NCBI GenBank assembly: GCA_000151295.1
Contig: GG745329.1
Location: 646,421 to 710,420, forward strand
Reading direction: 5' to 3'
Source: Allomyces macrogynus ATCC 38327
Taxonomy: Eukaryota; Blastocladiomycota; Blastocladiomycetes; Blastocladiales; Blastocladiaceae
Length of the DNA stretch: 64,000 bases
Part shown: positions 54,718-64,000 of the stretch, piece after piece
Layout: every line of letters starts with the position of its first letter
How positions within the stretch are numbered: the first letter of the stretch is position 1
The notes under the pieces: generated by a model
The model's input: the letters and a program-made list of their open reading frames with translations, nothing else
Database searches by the model: none
Told to the model about the DNA's origin: nothing
Made by a program: the position numbers and the translations under genes

Positions 54718-57700
54718 TCACGGAAGCGGCACGTCCTCATCATCCGCACTGGCCGCGGGCGCCGTCGCCAACATGGTCATGCTCGTTGCCGTCCCCAAAT
54801 TCCCCTTGCGCTTCATACCCATCGCCGCCAAGAACCCGCCCGTGCGCGACTTGTGCGTGCGCGGCGGCGACCCGACCGTCGAATGCTCGGCCGGTGTATC
54901 GGCAACTTGCTCGGCCGCAGCCGCGGGCTTGTCGGTGCCGCGGCGCGACGTGAAATCAAACATGCGCTGCACCGGCGATAGTGCCGGTGGCTGCGGTTGT
55001 TGCGGCTGCGACGACGTGGATGCCGGCGGTGACGAGCCAAGGTGCTCGTCAGCAGCCAACGAATTGGCCGTGGGGATCGCCACGGGCCCGGACTTGCGCC
55101 GTGCCGACCGCTTGAACAGGTCAAAGTCGGACCGCGCCTTGGCGGGTTTCGCGCCCGGCGCAAGCAAGTCGTGGTCGTCGCCTGCGCCGGCCGACGCCGC
55201 AGGCGCGGCATCTGCGGCCGCATGCGCCGGCTTGCCCTCGCCCTGAGTCTTGATGTAGAACTGGGTCACGTCGTCTAGCAGCATCCGTCGCGTGCGCGCG
55301 TGCAGTTTCTGGAACTTGGCCGCCTTGATCGCCGCGCACTCGGCATTGATCACCTTAGCCCACAAAAAGTGCCGCAACTGGATGGTGTCGGCAAAAAAAG
55401 CGTCGGGCGGGAGCGGCGGCCCAAACGAGGGCACGTTGGCCTGCGCCGCCACGGCGACGCGGTACCCGGCGACGCCTGCGAGAATGCACGGCTCGACGAT
55501 AATGTAGACGGTCAGGTACTGCGACCGGATCATGCGCGGGTCGAATGCGGGCGCCGCATCGGCGGCCTGGTCGGCCGTGCGGTCGTTGAAGACGATACAC
55601 ACAATGTCGTTGCCAATCAGCGACTTGCGCGCGATTTGCTGCACGTCGCGGTCCGAGTACGGCAACAGCGTCGAAACGTGCGCCATGATCTCAAACGCGC
55701 GCGCACGCGCATAAAACGAGTGCGTGCCCTGGTGGTTGTGCTTGGTGTCAAGCCCGCCGTCGAACCCTTCAAACCCGGCCAGCGCGACGCGGCGGCCCAG
55801 CACCCACAGGAACGACTCGAACGCCGGCGAGTGCGTTTCGTTGCCAAATACCTGTTCCTCGGTCGTTTGCCCGTGGCGCATGTAGATGACGCCGACCTTC
55901 ACATGGAAACACAGCTGCAATTCGTCGAGCTTGACGAGGTCCTGCACGACGCGCGGCGACCGCACCTTGATCAGCTTGTTCATCGGGAACCGCGGGTAGA
56001 CGTACTTGATCAGTTCCTTGCGCCGGCGCACGCGCGACTTGGTCTCGGCCATCGGCACCTCGATTCGGAAATCGCGGTCGACTGTGCGCACAATCATCCG
56101 GTAGATTCCCTGGTGCTCGTCGCGTCGAATCGAAAAGACGAGCGGGCCCGTGAGGACCGCGTCGTCGGTGCCTGCGGCAGCGACCGCCGCATCCCCGTCA
56201 ATCATCGCCACGTAATTGTTATGCGCGAGTGACGCGAAATGTGACCGGTAGTACATCGACGCGACGTCCACGTGCTCGAGCACCGTCAGCTCCGACATGC
56301 CGGGCGCGCGGTAGTCGGCATAGGCCAGCGGCACAAACGTGTCGTACTTGGTCGAGTCCACTAGCCACGGGTTGGCCCCACGAGGCCGGAAGACCGTGCC
56401 GCTCTTGAGACTGGCGGAAATGGAAACGGGCGACCCGCCGGACTCGGCCGCGTCGAGCGGCGCCGTCACGGGGGACGACGGCGCAGACGTCCGCGCGAGC
56501 GTCATTGCCGCACCGCGCCCTCTCGCATTCGTCACGTACGCGGGACCCGGGGCCGATTCGGGGACCTCTATCACAGGCGCCATGGGAGAGGGCGGTAATG
56601 GCGACGCGTGTGAGGACGGCGGCAACGCCTCGATCGTGTACCCGTCGCGCTCCGCTACGAGCGGCGGGACGACTGAGGACGACGGGTAGGCCGGCACGTC
56701 CTGCAAGTACGTGGTCCCTCTTGCTCTCGACGTTTCATTACCGAGCGCACCGCTCCCGATCGTACCCCTGCCGAGTGCGCCCATCCCGAACATCTGCGTC
56801 GGGCTTGGCGGGGTCAGGTGCACGTGCATGAGCGGCTCAGACGCGTGCAGTTTCGTGTGCGTCAGCGCGCCGGCACTCGTGCCCGTCCCACCCGGGGACG
56901 CAGCGAGGGCGTCGCATGACTTGGAGACCACGTCGAGCGTGGAAATGGGCGCGGATGCCGGGACGCCCGCGCGCTGCGATCTGGAGGATGACGCGTGCGA
57001 CCCACCCGACGCTGACGAGTGCAGGAGCAGGTCGAATGCGTCGGTCGAAGCAAAGTCGTAGGATCTGCTGTTGGCCTTCGTGCCGTGCGCCGTGCTGGTG
57101 CCAGATCCGGTCCCGAGCCGTGAACGCACGGTCGGGGACGAAGTGTAGGCGTCCACGATCGCGTCGAGCGACACGTCCTCATCAGAGATCCATTCGCGCG
57201 GCTCGTCGACGGGGGGTTCGGCGGTGGGCGAGTCGGCGGTGCTAATTTTGCCCCAACCTACCGGGTGGAGAAGTATCGTTGAATGGTGAGAATGCGGGAA
57301 CTGCGAGCAGAGAGGGGTCGCAGGTCAAGTGAAAGTGCATAAAAGCAAAGAAAAACGGGACCGAGCAAAACATCAGAGCAGACAAGGGTGCGGGTCGCGT
57401 ACTCTTGGCAGAAGGCGGATCGCTGCCCGTCTCGACACCCGATTCATGCGCTTTTGGCGACAGGAGCGGATGGACTCTTGCATCGCCGAGTTCCTGCTCG
57501 GGTAATGCCTCGGACTCGAAGCTGCCGGGCGCCGCTGTGGTCACTTGTAACGGGCGCAACGACGAGGGCAACGAATTGGCGGGCGCCGAATGGTTGCGAT
57601 TGCGCATCGACACGACGCGCGTCAGCGAGCTGGATCCGCTCGTGGAAACGGGCGATGTCGCCAAGGGCGACGACGCCTTGCTGCCAGCCTCCTCGGCGAG

Positions 57701-58511
57701 AATAGGCTCGGTACCGTCGAGGTTCTTGACCTTGTCCATGAACGTGCCCGAGTTGGTAAGGATCGACATGGGGCGGCGCAGCGTGCGCGATAGAAACGAG
57801 CGCTTGGAGGGTGCACCGGCGGTCGTGACCGATGGGTTATGCTTTGGGCAGTAAATGTCGCCGTTGAAGCTGACGGCCTGCATGAGCGACAGCGGCTTCT
57901 TGCACTCGACACACTTGAAGCACTGGCAAGGGGTAGAGGACGTGGAGGATGGAGAAGGCAGGGCTCGGCGCGTCAGATCACGGCCGTGTTCGCGGACCCA
58001 TGCCGCCGAGCAGCCGGCAGCAGCTGAAGGTAAATGCAACAACACGGCAATTGCGGCACAGAAACGCAGCGCAGCGCCCAGCCAGCACGGCATCGCCCAA
58101 CCCAGAGCACACGACGAAGCGACGACGACAACGCACCTTGCGATGGTAGAGCATGCCATCAAACGAGCACGCCTCGAACGTATACACGCCTTGGCCGCAC
58201 ACGACGCACGCGTGATGGCCCGACGATGGCGGCACCGACACAGCGCTCGCGCGCGACATGCATCTTAGCACCGGGTCCTCGGTATCGGCCGCAGGCAGGC
58301 CATGCAAATGTACTGCCGTAGGCGGGTCGGATGGCGGCTCGACGACGGTTACGGGCGCGTGCGATTGATCAGAGGGCCCAGCGGCGCGTCGGGTAGGCGG
58401 CGACGCCGACGCTGACGAGGCGCCGGGTGGTGCCGTGGCGCTGTCAGGACGCGGCATGCCGGCGACTTGCTCGCCGTGCGCACTGGGGCGCAGTGGCGGA
58501 TCCGGATCCAT
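54718..58511 (-). CDS. LIM-domain and Rap-GAP-domain fusion protein
   Basis: Exons 58511-58137, 57922-57403 and 57257-54718 join in phase to 1144 residues. A single LIM domain is split by intron 1: CVVCGQGVYTFEACSFDGMLYHRK|CFKCVECKKPLSLMQAVSFNGDIYCPKH, all zinc ligands present (residues ~102-155). A long Ser/Pro-rich linker follows. The Rap1GAP catalytic domain lies at about 755-930. It has GVIYMRHGQTTEEQVFGN, LAGFEGFDGGLDTKHNHQGTHSFY, FEIMAHVSTLLPYSDRDVQQIARK and the signature IGNDIVCIVFND, whose Asn acts as the Asn thumb in Rap1GAP. The region before it (YYRSHFASLAHNNYVAMID) resembles the GAP dimerisation segment. It should accelerate GTP hydrolysis on Rap/Rsr1-type GTPases, with the LIM directing it to a partner. 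The C-terminal tail is disordered. The start was chosen at the first Met giving a short Pro-rich lead. Confidence 0.87.
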
Positions 58512-59851
58512 GCGCGCGGGTAACCGAGCCGAAGGCAGCAGGTGCTTGTGCGGCGCGTGCCGCCGAGTGCGCGATCTGGGCGAGCGAGTCAGCTTGCAAG
58601 TCGGGGCGTCGGGACCCGAAGCAGCAGTCGCGACGCACCCCCTTGAGCGGGACGGGCCGGGACCGTGAAGTTGGTGCAGTTGCGGCGGCGGACGGGGCTG
58701 TCCGGGTGACTGGCGCGCGGCAGCTGGCGGCGCGATTGGTGGTGATGGCAGCAGCCAGGCCGAATTCGTGGCCGTCGGCAAGCCGATGGACGGATGGGTT
58801 GGCGCCGTTGGCGTTGATTGCTCAATGGACAGACGGTGCCGCTGCTTCCTGCGCTCCGCCGTTGTCCTCGTCGCCCACCACGTCGTCTTTTGCTTCGGAG
58901 CGGCCGCGAAGTGGGCGGCTGGCGCGGCCGCCGAGCAGAATTGGCCGCGAGCAAGGTGGGTGCCGATGTTGCCCGCACGGGGCGTTGCTGGAAACGGTTG
59001 CCGGTTGCTGTGCAGTGGTTGTTGGCGCGCAACAAGTTCGAATTCGAATCGATCAAACCACCAGCGGCAGCGTCGTGCAGCCGGCAGGCAGGTCGCGGCA
59101 GGGGTGGGGAGATGGAGACGGGCGGAGACGAGCGCGGGGGCGCGCGAGTGGGCGGGCGGGCGGGCGGACGGGCCGCTTGCGCGGACGCGCGGGACACGGG
59201 CGACAGAGGAAGATGAAGTTTCGAAGAGCAGGCAAGACCGATCCAGGAATGGAATGGAGTGCGCGGCAGGCCTGCTGCATGGGCCGTGCTCGCCGCACCG
59301 CTTGGCGGTGCACGTCAACGGCGAGTTTGTGCCCAACCGTGCCGACCGCCCAGGAACAAAGAAGCGCGTGCTCCGCGGGTCGGCACCCTGGCACGCCAGC
59401 CGTCGGCCCCCACTGTGGCGAGCGGGCGGAGCCGCAATGACAGCTCGAGATGGTGGGGACGAGCAGCAAGAGTGGGGCGCGCCAGCAGGCCGCGGCAAAG
59501 TGCGGTCTGATCACCGTGAGCAGTGAGGGGGCACCGTGCGGAAACCGCGTCGTGATCGCGTTCATTACCTAAAGATGAAATACAGTGTCGGCGCAGCACT
59601 CCTCGAAACGGTACACGTGCGTTCGCGTGAAGGAGACGCGCACCTTGTCTGCTGTTCCGCCACGCAACGGACGCTCAGCAGCACGGCGACGACGACGATC
59701 ACCGGCTGACGATTGCCCCTCGTCGTCCTGCCCGACCCGACGCAGAGCCGCTGACTGACGCCGACCGTCGTGCACTGGCTGCCGGGCTGACCCCCGCCCC
59801 ACGCTTCTGCTCTCCTCTGCTGCCGCCGCCGTCTTCGCTGCCGTCGTCACC
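58512..59851. other. Divergent promoter region
   Basis: 1.3 kb between LIM-RapGAP (-) and the importin gene (+). The minus-strand frame stays open upstream of 58511 to about 59498, but it is Arg/Pro/His-rich without a domain. Longer N-termini for LIM-RapGAP are possible. Confidence 0.45.
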
Positions 59852-62800
59852 ATGGACGTGCGTGCCATCTACCGCCCCCGATCGGATCCCCTGAAGCACC
59901 AATGATTAATTCAACCCACACTACTCCCTCTCTCTCTCCAGTTCGCCACCCAGCTCTACCAGCTCCTGAGCACCACGGCTGCCGCCACTGACTCGGAGAC
60001 GCTGCGCCAGGCCACCACCACGCTCAACAAGCAGTTCTACTCGAACGCGCAATGCCTGCCCGCTCTGATCCGCATCGCCGCCGAGGCCGCTGACGCTCCG
60101 CTGCGCCAGCTCGCCGCCGTCGAGGCGCGCAAGCGCGTGGATAAGTTTTGGCTCGAGACGCCCCCCGACGTGCGCGCGCAGCTGCAGCAGGTGCTCGTGC
60201 AACGCGTCGTTGCCGAGCCCGACACGCGCACGGCCCATGGCCTCGCCCGCGTCATCTCGGCTGTTGCCCGCATCGAGGTGCCTGCCGGCCGCTGGACGGA
60301 GCTGATCCCGCTCATGGTCCAGGCTGCGGGTACCTCGCCTACGGTCGCGCACCGTGAAGTCGGCATCTACGTCCTGCTCGCCCTCTTTGAGGTGCTCGTC
60401 GACCACATGCAGCCGCAGCTGCCCACGCTTTTTGACCTGTTTGCCAAGACGCTCGCCGACCCGGAATCGCGCCTGGTCCGCGTCACCACGCTCGAGGCGC
60501 TCGGCGAAGTCGCCGAGTACGTGGGCCCCGAGGACAAGCGGCTCATCCAGTACCTGATCGACCTGACGCCGCAAATGGTCACGGTTTTGCGCGAGGCCAT
60601 CGAGGCCGGTGACGAAAACGGCGCTCTTCGCGGGTTCAACGTATTTGACACGCTGCTCTCGTCCGAGACGAACGTGCTCAATGCGCATTTCGCGCCGTTT
60701 GTCGAGTTCCTCGTCGGCACGTTTGCCAACACGACGCTCGCCGACTCGATCCGCGTCATGGCTGGCAACATGCTGGTGCTGCTCCCGCTCTACCGCCGCC
60801 AGCGCCTCATCAAGCTCAAGCTCTCGGAGCCCGTCCTGACGCACATCCTGCCCGTGACCACCGAGCACGATGCCGACGAGGACGAGGACGAGGACACGCC
60901 CGGCCGCGTGGCCCTGCGCGCCATCAACTCGTTTGCGACCAACTTGCCGCCGCAGCAGGTCTTCCCGTTCATCTCGGCCAAGGTCTCGGCCTACGCGCAG
61001 GACCCGCACCCGGGCGCGCGCCGCGCCGCCATGATGTGCGTTGCCCTGATCCTCGACGGGTGCGCCGACGCGATGCGCTCGCACGTCGCCGACTTGGTCG
61101 ATTTGGTTCTGCACCTCATGCAGGACGCCGACGTCGGTGTGCGCAAGGCCGCGTGCATTGCCCTGTCTGCGCTGGCAGACGCGCTCGACGGCGAAGTCTG
61201 CGCGCAGCACGCCAAGATCCTGCCGGTCCTGTTTGCCCTGATGCAGGACAATGCGCACGTTGATGTCCTGCGCAACGCGACCAACGCGCTCGACGCGGTT
61301 CTTGACGGTCTCGGCGACGACATTCTGCCATACATCCACGCGCTGATGGAGTCGCTCGGCCACATGCTGGCGGTCCCGGACGTGAAGGTGCGTCAAGTTG
61401 TGACAGCGGCGATCGGGTCGGCGGCGCACGCGTCGGGCATCGAATTTGTTACCTATTTCCCGCACGTCTACCCGCGGATCGCCGAGATCATGGCGATTCA
61501 GTCTGAGGACGCCGAGGAAATGCTGCTGCGCGGGATCGCGACCGATACCATGTCGGCCATGGCCGATGCGGTCGGCGCCGACGTGTTCCGCCCTTACTTG
61601 CAGCAGGTGGCCGCGCTGGCCACCGAGTCAATGCAGCTCGACTCGCCCAAGCTCAAGGAGTGCGCCTACTGCTTCTTCGGCGTCCTCTCGCGGTCGTTCA
61701 AGGCCGAGTTTACCGCGTTCTTGCCGACGCTCGTGCCCGTGCTCTTCGAGTCGATCAAGACCGAGGAGAACTTCTTTGAGGACGACTCGGAGGACCTCGA
61801 CCTGAGCCAAGGGTCGATCCAGATTGCCGCCGGGTCGTCGTCGGCTGCGGCGGCGAGTGGCGCGCTCGTGGCGGCTGCTGCGGGTGGTGACGACGGTTTC
61901 GTCGACATGGACGACGACGACGAGGACGACGACGACGAGGACGCGTTCAAGGTCAATTCCGCGATTGCTGAGGAAAAGTCGACGGCGATCGATGTGCTCG
62001 GCGACCTGTTTGAGGCGACCGAGGCCGAGTTCCTGCCCTACCTCGACGAGACCATGTCACTGCTGCTCGAGAACACGACGCACTACCACGACGCCGTGCG
62101 CAAGTCGATTATCCTCTCGCTGTTCAAGATCCTCGCCGCCATGCATAAGATGAGCAACCCGGTCGCGTGGCAGGCTGGTCTCCCGGCGCCTGTGCCGCTG
62201 CACGAGAACGTGGCCAACATGGCGCACGTCGTCATGTCGGCGGTCTTGACCATGTTTGAGGAAGAGGACGAGCGCATTGTTGCCGCCGAACTGTGTGACG
62301 CCCTGCAGGGCGCGTTGCGTCTCGTCGGCCCGGCGCTCATCCAGTCGCACGGCATGCTTGACAAGCTCGCCAACCTGCTCCTCTCGGTCCTGCAGGGCAA
62401 GCACCTGTCGCAAATGGACGAGGACGGCGAGGACATGGACGCCGACGAGCTTGCCGAATACGACGGCATGCTGATTGCCGCAGCGGGCGACGTTGTCGGC
62501 GCCCTCGCGCACGTCCTCGGTGGCGCTGCATTCGCGCCTTACGGCCAGCGCCTGCTCCCGCAGCTCAACAAGTACTTCAAGCCGTCGTCGCAGACGTCCG
62601 AGCGGTCCATGGCCGTCGGTGTCCTTGCCGACGTTGCTGCCGGCCTCCGCGACGCCGTGACCGCGTGGCACGGGCCGATGTTGCACGTGTTCACGCGCGC
62701 ACTCGAAGACCCGGAACTGGAAGTGCAGTCGAATGGGTGCTTTGGGCTCGGCGTCCTCGCCGAGTTCACGACCACCGCCTACGACGCGGCCGCCCTGCTC

Positions 62801-63277
62801 GCGCCGCTCGTCCCCCGCGTCAGTGCCCCCGCCGGTGCCGCGCCCTTGGATATCCCACAGGCGCGCGACAATGCGTGCGGTGCCGTTGCTCGTATCCTGC
62901 TCCGCGCCGACCACTGGCGTACGCCCGCGGTTGTCGCGACCAACGCCCTCCCGCTGCTCATTGCGTCCCTGCCGCTGCGCGCCGACTACGAGGAGAACCG
63001 GCCCGTGTTTGATTTGATTGGGCACCTTCTGCGACTCGGCGCTGCGGGTGACGTTGACGCGCTTGCGCAGTTGCCGGCCGTGCTCGCGCCCATGGTCGCG
63101 GCCGTCGCACACGTGCTCGCGGCCGAGGACGAGGTCAACGACGAGTCGCGTGCGATGCTTGGGCAGACGCTCGTAGCGCTCGCCGCGTCGGCGACGCTCC
63201 GTGGGCCCGTGCAGGAGGCGGTGGCCGCGCTGACGCCGGAGATGCAGCAGGCGGTGCAGAAGGCGATGGCGGCGTAA
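59852..63277 (+). CDS. KAP123: Karyopherin-β of the KAP123/importin-4 type
   Basis: Exons 59852-59857 (Met-Asp only) and 59942-63277 join in phase to 1113 residues. The N-terminus MDFATQLYQLLSTTAAATD, then LNKQFYSNAQCLPALIRIAA and PLRQLAAVEARKRVDKFW, matches the importin-β N-terminal region of Kap123/Imp4. Helical HEAT repeats cover the whole length (LVRVTTLEALGEVAEYVG, PGARRAAMMCVALILDGCAD, DVGVRKAACIALSALADAL). An acidic insert (DDDDEDDDDED near residue 660) sits where Kap123 has its acidic loop. Kap123/Imp4 imports ribosomal proteins and histones H3/H4 into the nucleus in a Ran-dependent way. Length is as expected. The gene is complete. Confidence 0.95.
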
Positions 63278-63723
63278 GGTGTCGATTAGTTGGTGTGGCG
63301 AAGTGCGGTGTGCGTTTTTGTTTGGTTGTTTTAGATGCTCTTGCTGTTCCCCCCTCCCTGACGTCCCAGTTGTCGTGTTTGTTGTCTGCAGTGCCATTTC
63401 GTGAACCGAAGGCTTGGACGTTTGAGCTTGGTTTTGTGCCTGGTGGCATGCCATCGACCTTCATCGCGGGCTGTCATTCACTGTGATCCGTCGTCTTGCG
63501 ATGTTGCTGGATAGAGACGCGCTGCGCACCTGTCTCCCGCCTCGCGGTTCGATCCTGACCTTGAGCGCTATCCGCACTTTGTGGCGTGCTCCCGCCAACG
63601 GAGCAGCAAACGACTTCCCTGCCGCGACTTATCGCAACTTGATCGTCACAAGCCATCGCCGACACCACGGCACCCAGCCGGCCCCTCAAGCTCATTCGCC
63701 GAACGGCTCTCAACCTGCCAGCC
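63278..63723. other. Intergenic, co-directional
   Basis: This is the KAP123 3' flank (T-rich at first) and the promoter of the next gene. Confidence 0.5.
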
Positions 63724-64000
63724 ATGCCCGTCGCCGCGCCAGGACCGGCCGTGCACGCCCTTGAGCTGCCACGCGGTCTCGTCGAGAGCGTCGCTTGTAT
63801 TCTCGACGATGCCGTCGACCAGCTTGCGATTCTCGCCGAAATGGCCGCGCGCGCGGTCCGTGCCCCCTCACCCACTCCACCCGACCCTCGCCCGCCAGCT
63901 CACGCTGTGCGCGAAATTTAGGACCAAGACCGGTGGCAGAACGGTGACCCGAACGCCTCCACCTCGCACGCCGCGCGCCTACGGCGGCGCAGTTCCGCCG
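63724..64000 (+). CDS. 5' end of an unidentified gene, cut by window end
   Basis: An ATG at 63724 opens 44 codons (HALELPRGLVESVACILDD, AVDQLAILAEMAARA) ending at a possible GTCCGT donor (63856). After a 66-nt intron with a TTTAG acceptor, an in-phase exon starts at 63922 (DQDRWQNGDPNASTSHAARL) and runs off the window. The helical N-terminus suggests a coiled-coil adaptor-type subunit, but no family can be named from this fragment. If unspliced, the frame would stop at 63921. Confidence 0.5.

Noticed and set aside
55300..56232. Plus-strand open frame opposite RapGAP, and the minus-strand frame at 59921-61465 opposite KAP123
   Set aside because: Both are shadows of strongly recognisable genes on the other strand.

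Overview
This is a GC-rich nuclear window from a eukaryote with compact, intron-bearing genes. Introns are mostly 50-120 nt. Donors are mainly GTACGT, GTGCGT, GTATGT or GTACGG, and acceptors are CAG or TAG. I built each gene model by joining exons whose reading phase matches across the junctions and whose product matches a known family. The gene set points to a zoosporic (flagellated) early-diverging fungus. It pairs fungal-type genes (glucoamylase GH15, PAT1, PAM16, KAP123-type importin, Pho85-type cyclin) with genes usually lost in non-flagellated fungi: DRC4/GAS8 of the axonemal nexin-dynein regulatory complex, and a LAMTOR2-like Ragulator subunit. It also has an MCMBP-type replisome factor and a short, animal-like glutamate dehydrogenase with a mitochondrial presequence. 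Blastocladiomycota is my best guess; a chytrid is possible. This is an inference from gene content, not a measured phylogeny.

Layout: 1-2618 (+) is the 3' part of a membrane protein with a Cys-rich ectodomain and cytoplasmic SH3. 3039-4510 (-) holds two tandem RidA genes. 5096-6884 (-) is a membrane-anchored GH15 glucoamylase. 8171-9224 (-) is RPL12. 9586-12638 (-) is PAT1. 13308-15075 (-) is glutamate dehydrogenase with an apparent one-base frameshift. 16869-19142 (+) is a cyclin. 20571-21493 (+) is a predicted myristoylated protein. 21840-23735 (-) is MCMBP. 24241-26205 (-) is a Ser/Thr-rich type I membrane protein. 27430-28520 (-) is RPS18. 28989-30200 (+) is an acidic orphan. 30671-31372 (+) is LAMTOR2. 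31748-33280 (-) is a zinc-ribbon J-protein. 34341-35091 (+) is PAM16. 35514-37313 (+) is DRC4. 37490-38192 (-) is a decayed Sel1 paralogue. 39268-42815 (-) is a pseudokinase-Sel1 protein. 43566-47811 (-) is a PXA-RGS-Nexin_C sorting nexin without a visible PX domain. 48407-50327 (+) is coronin. 51650-53392 (-) is an extraordinary 23-repeat protein with no Lys or Arg. 54718-58511 (-) is a LIM-RapGAP fusion. 59852-63277 (+) is a KAP123/importin-4 karyopherin. 63724 to the window end (+) is the start of an unidentified gene.

Most genes are housekeeping singletons in no evident functional cluster. The candidates for something undescribed are the periodic Gln/Gly/His repeat protein at 51650-53392 and the pseudokinase-Sel1 locus, with its decayed neighbour, at 37490-42815. 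The LIM-RapGAP and PX-less sorting-nexin architectures come next. A recurrent structural feature is the extremely short first coding exon (3-37 nt) in several housekeeping genes.
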